Below, piece after piece: positions 50,043 through 59,569 of a DNA stretch of 64,000 bases. Origin of the DNA: Metaphire vulgaris (Eukaryota; Annelida; Clitellata; Crassiclitellata; Megascolecidae); the NCBI GenBank assembly GCA_018105865.1, contig CM030832.1:24975001-25039000 (forward strand), written 5' to 3'. Under the pieces are notes generated by a model that was not told the DNA's origin, did no database searches, and worked only from the letters and a program-made list of their open reading frames with translations. Each line of letters starts with the position of its first letter. Within the stretch, counting starts at the first letter, position 1. The position numbers were made by a program, and so were the translations under genes.

Positions 50043-51023
50043 CTAAACACAATTTGCTTTAAGTAGCAATAACTTTTCAAACATGTCGTCACTTAGACAG
50101 TTACGACGTGGGACTTCTATTTGCCCTCCAATACTGAACAGTCTCTGCACAGGAGCTGAAGATGGAACAGTTGTATTATATAAAATAAATATGTCCCTTA
50201 TGTGTGGATATTTTGACAACATTTGTAGCTCTACGTCCAGATCAACAATGTAACTGGCACATTCTTTTTCCACTTCATTACAAGATACGTCCACTGCATG
50301 CGTCTCTTCAAAGTGATAGAAGTCATCTGGGTCAGAATGCTGTCCTGTGGTTATGCTGCTGTTCACATCTTTTGCCTTCTGTTGTTCAGCATGACTCCTA
50401 ACAGCTCCGATGAACAACTGCCGGCATTGATCTCTCTTATCTTCAGGTAACCACCGCAACTTGAAGTATGGATGAGCAATGGCACCTATTTTTTTTATCG
50501 GCTGCTGTGGCGACCCCGCCGGCTCGCGGTCTCGTAGCGCGGCCGGCGGTCGGGCGGCCCCCAACGCCCGCTCGGTCTCCCGATCGCCATCAGCCGCCGA
50601 CTCTGCCTGATCGGCGGCGTCACGTTCCCTTTCCGGCTCTCCGACATCAGAGGAGGTGTCCGCGGCTGCCGGGCAGGCAGCGCACTGAGGATGGCCGCTC
50701 CTCAACGTAGGGTTCTCGTTTTCCTCCTCTGACTCTCTATCCGTTCCGGCCCCGGCCTCGTCCGAGAGACCCTTTAACTCATGCCTCTTATCGCTGGCCA
50801 CCGCTTGGTCTCGGCGCCTTAAGCGATTTCGATAGGTATTCCTAGTCTCTGACTTCGACTTGGCCCCACGTCTCTTCATTCTCGGCAATCTAGCCGTCTT
50901 CCGCTCTCTTATAGACAGGCGGCGTTGTCTCTTGGCTTCCTTACACGCTTTCACCAAACCCAAGGTTATCCGTGCCTGAATGGACGGCGGTCCACTCTTT
51001 TCCTTGGCCGTCGATTCACTCAA
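50043..51023 (-). CDS. Chimeric ORF: repeat E protein fused to hAT dimerisation domain
   Basis: This uninterrupted 326-codon frame crosses the E/hAT junction at 50506. Residues 1 to about 172 come from repeat E: a very basic segment (KEAKRQRRLSIRERKTARL) then an acidic one (TDRESEEENE, ERERDAADQAE). The remainder is hAT: IGAIAHPYFKLRWLPEDKRD, ECASYIVDLDVELQMLSKYP, TTVPSSAPVQRLFSIGGQI and FEKLLLLKANC. An AATAAA-containing region lies upstream. Whether it is expressed is unknown; most likely it is a by-product of insertion, but the frame has stayed open. Confidence 0.55.
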   Translation of the reverse strand: MSESTAKEKSGPPSIQARITLGLVKACKEAKRQRRLSIRERKTARLPRMKRRGAKSKSETRNTYRNRLRRRDQAVASDKRHELKGLSDEAGAGTDRESEEENENPTLRSGHPQCAACPAAADTSSDVGEPERERDAADQAESAADGDRETERALGAARPPAALRDREPAGSPQQPIKKIGAIAHPYFKLRWLPEDKRDQCRQLFIGAVRSHAEQQKAKDVNSSITTGQHSDPDDFYHFEETHAVDVSCNEVEKECASYIVDLDVELQMLSKYPHIRDIFILYNTTVPSSAPVQRLFSIGGQIEVPRRNCLSDDMFEKLLLLKANCV

Positions 51024-52520
51024 ACTATCTCCCCGCGCCTTTACGACAGACGGGCGTCTGTCTCCTCCCTTGGCTCAGAATTGACCTCCTGGGCACTAAC
51101 GTGACCTCAGGTAGGCGAGGTTCATCACAGCCAAGGCTCACCTTCACGGACAGTGCGCTGAGACTCCGGCGTCACAGCGACTTTCAAAGACACGAACACA
51201 ACTTGCCTTTATTGGTTTATTTTTCTTTATTTATTAATAAACCAAGCAACAATGACAACAATGGCTACAGTGGCAACACTGGTAACACGGACAAAGACGC
51301 GGTAGCTAGACGCAGTCCGGCAGCCACAATAACTAGCGCACAGGAACTGCAATCAATAGCCTTTGATACGTCAGTATGAAACGATAAGCTTTAGCACTTT
51401 AAACGGGCTCCAAATACTCGCTTTCAATCGCTGTGCTTTCTTTACTCTATCGCCTCACAGTATAAGCGAGCACAATGCGAAAAGACGATCTCATGACAAA
51501 GACTGAAATTTTCAGAGTTTTGAAACTTTTTGACGGACACTTAGGCGGATTTTTCGTCTGTAGTCTGTATTTTCGCGTAGTTGCCGTCAATAGGAAAAAG
51601 TAGGGACTTGCTTAAGAACGTTTTCCTTAGCGGTGATCAGGGGCTTCGTCTACGGCTAAGCGACGCGGCAATAGCTCCTGCCAGCTGGGCGCGCGTCTCA
51701 AGCGAACTTTAGTTCAACAGCCGCCTGCGTCCGCCTACCGACGCGGGCTACATAAATTCCCATATTTCGGAGATTTTCGATTTTTAGAACCAGCCCTTGA
51801 GGGCGCTCGCTCCCAAATGTCCCCATCTACGCGTTTTATCCGTCAGGAAGCTTAACTTCGGACCCACCCCTCTAGCGTCGTCGGCAGCGGCGAAGGGCGC
51901 CTCGCCGCCGGCGACGCGCATCGCCGTCAGGACCTTGTTCCACGGGCGCCGCTCTTTAGGCGGAATTTCAAGCTGTAGGGCCACGTCCGCTTAGATGCCG
52001 TCAGAGCAGGAACCTAGGCAGCGGTGTCGTCGTTATCGGTGGTAAGCGACCCCGTCTACGGGCCCAGCCCTTCGCTAACCACCCCTGGTAGCCCGGGCGC
52101 CAGTGTTCAGGCGTACGCATCGACTACACAGCCGGCCGACCGCTGCGTTCTCTCTCCTTCTTTCCATCGCTCCAACCGCCTGTTCCCTTCGTCAGCAGCC
52201 AGCCAGTCGCCGTCTCCGCGCAGCCTCTGTCAAACAGGCGACGATCTTTCAGCGGCCAAACTCTCTACTTGCTAAAGACCGAAGGCTCGGGAACCATAAA
52301 TCGTTGCCGGTTTATACAACTTATCTCTCGGTCTTTGGGCGGCCGTGGCGATTCTAATAATTTTACCGAAGCCTTAGCGTCTTAGCCTAGCGCGTGCTCT
52401 GTCCGTTTTACATGAATTAAAACTTTATTAATTAATTAAAATTAGTACAAAATTACATTATTATAACGCTAATTAATTAGATTAAATTATTAACTAACAA
52501 GTTTATACAGTTAAGCGATC

Positions 52521-52584
<64 letters not shown>

Positions 52585-52609
52585 CTATCTGTGGCACATG
52601 GTCGCCACA
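50506..52609 (-). mobile_element. Unclassified repeat E, copy B, inside the hAT transposase
   Basis: The 2104-bp block starts TGTGGCGACC and ends GGTCGCCACA, a 10-bp inverted terminal repeat with LTR-style TG/CA ends. No target duplication is seen in the hAT flanks. It includes an AAT microsatellite (52520-52583), an AATAAA-containing block near 51220, and on the minus strand a gag-like or unknown coding part (51023-50506) rich in Arg then Asp/Glu. It is related to 27299-29102. Classification as an LTR-derived fragment is a guess. Confidence 0.65.
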
Positions 52610-53700
52610 CTTGTACTCCTGCAAACATTTAATTTCTGTTGGCTTGAACTTTGGCGTACTAACAGCTTCACAGACTTCATCCAATTTTGGTCCAATTTCC
52701 AAAATCCTTTTCACCGCATCGAAGTGACTGTCCCAGCGAGTTACACAAGGCCTGATGATAACTTTTGCAGTTACCAGCTTTATTGCATCAGCTACTTTGC
52801 TGCTTCTGTGTGTGACATTCCATAAAGAGGTACATTTGCCAAGTGCTCCACGATAATGACGTTTATAATCTGTATCACATTCCAAAGCTTTAATAGAATC
52901 AACTGTTGCCAACAAATTCAATGAATGACTGAAGCATGTTACATGCTTCGGGAGAAGTATTTCGTTTTGAAGTCCAAGCATCAAGCATTTCTCCAACACT
53001 TGTGATATCAACATCTGCCTCATCATTGGTTTGAATTGTTTCACCCAAAGAAGCAAAGTATTCGCGAAATGCTTTTCCAAAGTTTGATGCATTATCAGTA
53101 ACAGTCGCAGATATTTTATTAACACTGAGTTCATAAGCTAAATGAATATCAGAAATCAATTTCGCAATACGATCGTAAGTGTGACTTCCATAAAAGCGAA
53201 GACAAGCAAGAGGTGCAGAAAGACGAGAGAGACCAGTAATTGTGTCATCCTTGATATAGTGAACAGTCATACCCATGTAGCTCTTGCTTTGTACTGTCCA
53301 TATATCTGCAGTAGTACAAACGATTTTCGCCTGCATTAAGTCATCTTTCAACATGGCTTTCATCCGATCATAGTTTTCATCCACACGAAGACTTAATGTT
53401 TGCCAACACATCACCTTTATCGATGGATTTATGCCCATTAGCATTTTGCGAAATGCTGGCTTATCCACAGTTGATAAAGGTCGCATTTCCTCAACAATAT
53501 AGTTAGTTATTAGTTTATCCACCTGACTCTGAGAAATTTGGAATGGCCCAGTATTAATGAATGATTCCTGCTTTGACTGTTTCTTGACATTTCCACTTAA
53601 TTCATCACCGCTTCGCTTGTATTTCTCAAACTCTGGTAAACGTGCAGGGTGTGCTCTCTGAAATTAAGAAAAAACACTGAATCATAACAAAAGAATCATA

Positions 53701-54486
53701 CCACCATTTGAATATTCCCCACTAATGCCACTATATATTACTGTCTTGGGTAGGCATTAATATTAAAATAGTATTATATTACATACAAATTCTTTATATA
53801 AGTTGCTCACCATTATGAAAAAACCTTGGTTAACCGAACACATGTAAAATGCAGGAAACAGGGTTGTGAGGTTGTAATTGATTAGGTGATTTTTGCATAA
53901 GATGATATTCATAAATTAATAAAATTGGTAGACGTTGAGACGAGCGTGGCGGAGCGGCGGAGCCGAAAGTAGTCCGTACTCCGTAAACACTGAAAGAAAT
54001 TCCGTTGAAAGGGTTAGGGTTATGGACTACAGGACTAATGGTCAGGGACTCAGAGTTATGGTTAGGGTTAACTAATCTAAAATAATTATGCAAAATTATT
54101 CATTCATCGATGACGATCACACCACATTGCCTGACACTTAGTGCACTTTTGAAGTCTGCCCATCAGGGGCTAATATCCACTCAAACGCTGTCGATGACAC
54201 ATTCAAACATGCCTAATCTAACTAGTTGCACATCAATTACAATAATTTACCTACATGTAGCCAGCGGAATTAATTTAAACGCAGTAAACGCGTTAAACAA
54301 GCTATATTTTCACTTCGAAAATATAAAAACGACCATTACTTCCAAAGCAAAAGTTGTTGTGAAAATTCCTGCCGCAAGATGTCGCAACTGAAAATACCCA
54401 CAATTCCCTGGCCCATGCGTGTTACATAGCACAAAACAAGGAGTCGACGTTCTTGCCGCTTTGCGGCTTTAGTTCTTTGCAGTAAT
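53701..54486. other. Non-coding DNA upstream of the hAT frame
   Basis: This may include the hAT 5' region and its BED exon, but no zinc finger was recognised. A GGGTTAGGGTTA word occurs near 54010 and again near 54058. No other gene is visible. Confidence 0.35.
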
Positions 54487-54945
54487 GTCGCGAAATCTCC
54501 TCTTTGATCCCTTAAGTGGCAATGGACGATATCCCGCGAATATGTTTTAATGATATTCAGAGAAAATTTGACAGGTGGGAAGAGAAATTGTATCCTAAAA
54601 CATCTGGGTCCCCACCCTTGTGTTTGAGTGGTCTTGCTTGTGAATGACAACACACGTATGTCTTCAATTATAATGCAGTTTTAATCAGTAAAACAACAGG
54701 TTAATTATGCAAGAATTATGGCGGACAATCCCTCGCCATTAAATGTACTGTCGCGAAATTTCCTCTTTGATCCCTTAAGTGGCAATGGACGATATCCCGC
54801 GAATATGTTTTAATGATATTCAGAGAAAATTTGGCCTAAAACATCTAGGTCCCCACCCTTGTATTTGAGTGGTCTTGCTTGTGAATGACAACACACGTAT
54901 ATCTTCAATTATAATGCAGTCTTTATTAATAATACAATGGATCAA
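54487..54945. repeat. Local tandem duplication, period 263 bp
   Basis: GTCGCGAAATYTCCTCTTTG begins at 54487 and 54750, and the two units match through GCAATGGACGATATCCCGCG, ACATCTRGGTCCCCACCC and GACAACACACGTAT. The second unit lacks about 20 bp near 54833. Open frames on the minus strand in both are homologous but meaningless. Confidence 0.85.
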
Positions 54946-55286
54946 TAATGCAATAATTAGTGGCAGATAATGATATGCAGTCTGCACATTATCATTTGGA
55001 TTGATAGGCAATGACATTTAGCAATAAGAGGCAATAAACAATCATAGTCAGCAACATGCAAGCGTATCAACAGAAATTCAATAGTCATCAACACGAAATC
55101 ACATGCATTAATATCCAAACATGCATCAGGTTCGATTCGCTCTATCTTCTAAGGCGATAAACTCTAATACTAGCTTGCGGGGCAAGGTAGGAGTATAGGT
55201 CACAAGGAAAGAGCAGCAAGGCACGAGAACAAGGCACAAGGCACGGGACCTTGCAGAGGACTCCGTCACTTGAGGCTTGCGGCCTA

Positions 55287-55460
55287 TAATGTTATGCTGA
55301 GTAGGACTACGCGTCCGTTTGTCCGCAGGACCTGGTAGTCCTGGAACGTGTTGATAGTAGCCGCGCAGGGCTCCAAGAAGGCGTGCGGCCCGTGTAGTAA
55401 TGTAATGCTGAATAGGACTGCGCGTCCGTTTGTCCGCAGGACCTGGTAGTCCTGGAACGT
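55287..55460. repeat. Direct duplication, period 111 bp
   Basis: A block of about 65 bp starting TAATGTTATGCTGA at 55287 recurs at 55398; the segment GCGTCCGTTTGTCCGCAGG plus the following CTGGTAGTCCTGGAACG is identical in both copies. Confidence 0.85.
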
Positions 55461-56130
55461 GTTGTGCAGTACCGGCAACCCGGTTGGGGAGGGCAAAAGG
55501 GGGCTGGCGTGTCAGATTCCTTACCCCCACCTTACACACACCCTCCACAAAAAACTTTCTCACCGGATTTGCGCGAATCTGTTAGGTGGTCTGGGGCATG
55601 TTGGGAGGGGGCAGTTGCTCCCATTTGCCCCCGTGGAGACGCTAATGGGCCTGTATAGAAATTCACGAAGTCATGGGAATTTGTGTGTCGTGAATTTCAT
55701 TAATTTTACAAAAGCCGTGAATTGCAGTGGTTTTCATCAATTTTGCCAAACGAACGCAGCGTATCATCCAGGACGTATAAATAATTTGTTATAAATCAAT
55801 GTTCCCCAAACATAGTAACTGCGGACCGGTGTATCGAACATAAATTATTATCAGCCAGCCACAGTTACAGTAATTCCATTCGGAACATTCCGCTGTTTAC
55901 CTCAAGTCCTGGGCTGCGTTTCATCGTTAAACGCAGACCAATAGATTATAGACAGCCCCTTATCCGCAGCGATCAAGGTTAGTCCACCTCTATCCAGATG
56001 GCCTTGGTCACTAAGAGCCGCCGAAGAAGCCGGAGGGAGCCAACTGACGTCTGGCTCAAAGTACACTCACATTGCCCTGTAAATATCAATTGATTCTGAG
56101 ATTAGTCAAAGCGCTTTAATAAATTCACCC
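55461..56130. other. Non-coding stretch with a one-ended hAT-like repeat
   Basis: A G-rich patch at 55590-55645 ends in CCCCCGTGGAGACGC, resembling an inverted hAT MITE end, with no partner found. The rest is unassigned. Confidence 0.35.
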
Positions 56131-56462
56131 AAAGTCGAATTAGATTTCTAACTATATTTTAACATTTCAGTTCCCTTATTTTAGGCAACGTATTTTTAAC
56201 ATACGGAACTTTTACCGTATACGCGTATCAAACGTATAATATCATTGGAAATATTATACTCGTACGTACGGTCGAACCGTGGTTTTGAGTTGTATGATTA
56301 ATGCCATGGTAGTCATTGCTAGACCGTCTAATGAATTTAATCTCAACACATTAAAATCTATTTGAATTTCTCATATGACTGCTGATAACGTGGTCCATTC
56401 ATCAAAACGATGCTTCTGCAGTCGCCACCTGTCGCATGAGGCTTTGAGTAAAAAACTCTATA
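56131..56462 (+). repeat. Duplicated low-copy segment, uninterrupted copy
   Basis: Homologous to the three pieces within 1-1580. It lacks the MITE and the retrotransposon found there, giving the empty sites GGCAACGTATTTT and TTGAGTTGTATG. It carries about 15 extra bases near 56340. It ends where a mariner-type terminus begins. Confidence 0.85.
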
Positions 56463-56520
56463 CAGGGTGTAGAAGTAAAAACTGGCCCCATTTTTACATT
56501 TAATATCTCGGCCGCGTGTC
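56463..56520. mobile_element. Single mariner-type terminus
   Basis: CAGGGTGTAGAAGTAAAAA, then ATTTAATATCTCGGCYGCGTGT-like sequence, matches the first 60 bp of the element at 16297 with diverged middle bases, directly after TA. The homologous segment at about 1575 continues without it, so TA is the insertion point. No second end was found nearby. Confidence 0.7.
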
Positions 56521-56534
56521 TAGTAGTATAGGGT

Positions 56535-56625
56535 CCCAACTGGGGGGGGGGCACTGGGGGGGCAGGCACTCAATATGGGGGCACGGGCCCCCTGGCTCCC
56601 CGGTGGAGCCGCCACTGCACTGCAG
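56535..56625. repeat. One-ended hAT-like MITE fragment
   Basis: Ends in GGTGGAGCCGCCACTG, the complement of a CAGTGGCGGCTCC terminus, with a G-rich interior. The other end is missing. Confidence 0.5.
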
Positions 56626-56810
56626 TAGTACAAACTGTCTTTGTTCCGAAGATTTTGAAGATGAGAAGTTTGACGTTACGGACACATGCAGAATGGACAG
56701 AAATTACATTTTGAAATTACCATAGGCAGAAACCTGGCAGATGTCAAATGCTGCTTGATTTTCATGTTCTTTTCTGAAAAAGGGTCGGGAAGTTAGAAGA
56801 GTGGTAACAA

Positions 56811-57084
56811 AGCTGGACAGTGGAGCAGAAGTTGGCTGGTTCAATAATCAATTCCCGCAGGAGTCCTAAGGTCGACTCAGCCTTACTCGCTAGAGGACGG
56901 TGGTGAATTGAGGAACGGCGTTAACCTGCTTGTAAAACGTGGGGTTTTGGAAAGTTATGGCAACCTACTCCAGATTAATGCATTACACCACCTACGTGGC
57001 TTAATGCCCAGGCCGAAGATAAGCCTCGGAACCCAACGCTCGGACTCAAGTACGGGACATATCCTTTACCTTTACCTTTCTGAA
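56811..57084 (+). mobile_element. Possible tRNA-derived SINE
   Basis: GGCTGGTTCAA near 56834 could be a decayed B box. The following GCAGGAGTCCTAAGGTCGAC and TCAGCC resemble a central block I remember from invertebrate SINEs. The 3' end is CCTTTACCTTTACCTTT at 57063-57080, a SINE-like simple tail. Start and family are uncertain. Confidence 0.45.
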
Positions 57085-57609
57085 AAAAATATTTAGACTT
57101 TTGGTATCTGCTACAATATGAGTTCAAATCAGTTACTGCTTACCAAGAAAGGTGATTTCGTCAAGATTTTTGCGACTCAAATTATCCCAGCTGGTGCTTT
57201 CTTTTCAGTCGCTGAGTTTTGAAATAACTGCAACAAATCTTAATGGATTATTTTCAACATGACGGCAATTTGTGCAATAACTCAATAAATTGCAGTAACT
57301 TTGGCAATTTGTGCAAAATACAGTTGATATTCAAATACTATGAACAATGTTTTACTCCGCTAAAGAGCAACAGTCAACCAGGTGAAGTACAAGTAAATAA
57401 AACATCTTGTATAGGCTACCGATTTAGATTTATAAGCATAAATCATCATCTAATAGCCACTGGCTAAGTTATTCTACAAGCACAAAAACATCAATATAAA
57501 ACGTGAACATAAAACAGTAATATGTGCGACATCAATGCTTTCTATGCATCTACATGTAAAAACGCAAATGTCATCCAATAGGCTTTTAATTCAATTAGGC
57601 AGCTAAAGC
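57085..57609. other. Non-coding stretch
   Basis: AT-rich unassigned DNA; a 74-codon frame at 57243-57467 has no motif. Confidence 0.4.
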
Positions 57610-57690
57610 ATAAGTAAAAAGGTAAAAGGAAACCCATGGCCGCTAGCGTCGAAATACACAACACCTGAAGAAGATGAAGAAGAAGGCATA
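57610..57690 (+). repeat. RTE 3' tail fragment
   Basis: The sequence reads KPMAASVEIHNT then stop and GAAGAAGATGAAGAAGAAG, matching KSMVADVAIHGT and the GAAGAAGAAG tail at the end of 17074-18220. Only about 75 bp were inserted. Confidence 0.6.
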
Positions 57691-57716
57691 ATTATAAGAC
57701 TATAATGGGGAGCATA

Positions 57717-57950
57717 ATTCTTATTTTTATTGTTCATGGCAATTTATATAGCGCCGTAACATAGCAAGGGCCAAAGTCAAGGGTGCTTTACAATAAACGT
57801 GGAAACGAGATGTTGAATAGGTGCGTCTTTAACTTGTTCGCAAACTCTCCGAAGGAAGTCACGGACGACACGCAGTCCGGCAGTGAATTCCACAGGAGAG
57901 GATTTCCGCGCGAGAAAGAGCGTTCTCCAAACTTGACGGTCTAAAGCATT
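57717..57950 (-). pseudogene. Non-LTR retrotransposon 3' end
   Basis: The minus strand reads VKFGERSFSRGNPLLWNSLP, DCVSSVTSFGEFANKLKTHL and FNISF, then the 3' UTR with TATAGCGCCGTAAC. It is the same family as 36383 and 48258, and better preserved here. Confidence 0.75.
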
Positions 57951-58105
57951 GTCTTCGAAATATGGCTAAACAGTTCGAATGCAGAACTTTCTGCATCCAA
58001 AGCTTTTTATAGGCATAACTTTATAAATTCGACGGACAGTCCTTGGCAGCAGTGTGGCGTCGAGCCACACTGCTGCCACTGCGTCGAGCAATTCGAACAT
58101 GCAAC

Positions 58106-58323
58106 CAGGGCCGTATTTAGGCATAGTCATGGTACACACGTGCCTAGGGACCCGCGATTTAAGAGGGGCCCCGGTGGGTGGTGAAAAATTTGTTGTTTCT
58201 TGTTTTTTGCTTATTTCTCGATTTTCTGATGCTCGAAAAGTCTGAGGAGCAAAATAGGGTAATCACCGTTGGTGCTACTTGTTAAAAAATCCCTAAGACC
58301 CCAAACTTCTTAAGGCGGCACTG
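58106..58323. mobile_element. hAT-type MITE with perfect 8-bp TSD
   Basis: CAGGGCCGTATTTAGG at 58106 and, inverted, CAGTGCCGCCTTAAG ending at 58323 are the termini. CATGCAAC is repeated exactly at 58098-58105 and 58324-58331. The 218-bp interior is non-coding. Confidence 0.88.
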
Positions 58324-58431
58324 CATGCAACCATAATGTCCCTTTTAAATCTTTAGTCTCACTGGCCTTTGGATATTGACTATTGCCTGGCTGATAATAT
58401 ACTTTCCCTATAGCTATTTTAAGAGAGGCTG

Positions 58432-58525
58432 AGCGCCTAAGAATAAGCAGCTACTGTTGTGCTGCTTTCCAAGCTGCTATAGAAATCCACGAGACTTTAC
58501 TTTACTTACTTTACTTTACTAAAGT
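58432..58525 (+). repeat. Retrotransposon 3' tail with (TTTAC)n
   Basis: GCTATAGAAATCCACGAGAC followed by TTTAC repeats matches 40470-40525. Confidence 0.65.
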
Positions 58526-58589
58526 CAGATTTCAGACATTGCTTGTTTGCATCTAACTAACTGTTTCATCGATAACTTTTTATTTGTTC

Positions 58590-58590
<1 letters not shown>

Positions 58591-58681
<91 letters not shown>
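58591..58681. repeat. Back-to-back AAT and ATT microsatellite
   Basis: About 13 AAT units are followed directly by about 17 ATT units, giving an inverted repeat able to fold back on itself. It abuts the GC-rich element at 58682. Confidence 0.88.
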
Positions 58682-58684
<3 letters not shown>

Positions 58685-59275
58685 TGCGAATCGGGCCTAT
58701 TGAGGTTCCTACGCCTCCTTAATTCCAGATGGCTCCGCCCGGTTCGGCGCACACGGGGTTTAGACTCACACTAAGGCACGTGGTCGTTCGTCTTAGCTTT
58801 TTGGCTAAGATCTCAGGCTCTCTTACTACCACCTGTCACTCTGCGCACTACTCAGTACTTTCTTCCGCTGTTCCACGCTTAATCCCTTCTTTAAAGCATC
58901 CTTTCACCTCTACCTATCTGGCTCCGTGCGCCTCACCTCTCTACCTGCTCACCCTACCTCACTCCGTGCACTTTGCCTCTCTCCGTGCACCTTACCTCTC
59001 TCCGTGCACCTTACCTCTCTTCAAACCTATCGCGCCTCCCTACGCTCAGTGCCTCGCACCGAACCCACGCACCGCCTTACGCTCAGTGCCTCTACCGCAC
59101 CAACGCACCGCCTTACTCTCAGTGCCTCCGCACCTGTCGCACCGTCCTACGACTCAAGCACCGCACCTATAGTGCCTCCAGTGGGTGCTCCTTGACTGGG
59201 TGCCCTCCTAATCTACGGGTGCCTTCCTTAACTGAGTGCCCGACTAAAGGTGCTTGGGTGTTCTACCTTTATTTT
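58682..59275 (+). mobile_element. GC-rich repeat starting TGTTGCGAATCGGG (copy 1)
   Basis: The first 180 bp match 61537-61700 closely: GGTTCCTACGCCTCCTTAA, AGATGGCTCCGCCCGGTTCG, GGTCGTTCGTC and CTAGCTTTTTGGCTA-like blocks. Downstream are short repeats TACCTCTCTCCGTGCACCT and ACGCTCAGTGCCTC. The right end is not defined. TG start and lack of coding suggest a solo LTR, which is unproven. Confidence 0.55.
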
Positions 59276-59569
59276 AGATGATAGATCTATACACTCATTC
59301 CTTTCTTCCACACGCCGCCTCGGCAATCGGTCCTGATCTGTCGTGAGATCGGCTATTTATACGGTTTCACTGGACAAGGAGAAGGGGTTACTACTCAGTG
59401 ACTTGCATGCACTTCGCTTTCTTTAATGGCTCGCCGCATGCATCTAATGCTTTCTCTCTCACTACATGTGGTCATTCTATTATTATCTTGGGCCTATCGG
59501 GCCCCAGCTCATTATTATTAATTACTTTCTACATCTTACCTATGGCTATTTATAAATTCGTCACATTAA

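Larger units (their letters stand above)
49809..53700 (-). pseudogene. hAT (BED-finger type) transposon, interrupted
   Basis: The right terminus is CAGTGCTGTTAAAGATAC at 49809, followed by AGATAC-type subterminal repeats. On the minus strand an exon-like stretch begins after TTAATTTCAG near 53664 with HPARLPEFEKYKR, then MDKLITNYIVEEMRPLSTV, IKVMCWQTLS, CTTADIWTVQSKSYMGMTVHY, ATVTDNASNFGKAF, KHVTCFSHSLNLLATVDS (after a frameshift near 52950), RPCVTRWDSHFDAV and LQEYK; after repeat E it resumes as IGAIAHPYFKLRWLP, YPHIRDIFI and TTVPSSAPVQRLFS, stop at 50043. This is the RNase H-like fold and dimerisation region of hAT. About 60-70 codons are missing at the E insertion. The left terminus was not found. 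Confidence 0.85.

Noticed and set aside
54000..54070. Telomeric repeat at a chromosome end
   Set aside because: Only isolated two-unit GGGTTA words occur; there is no array.
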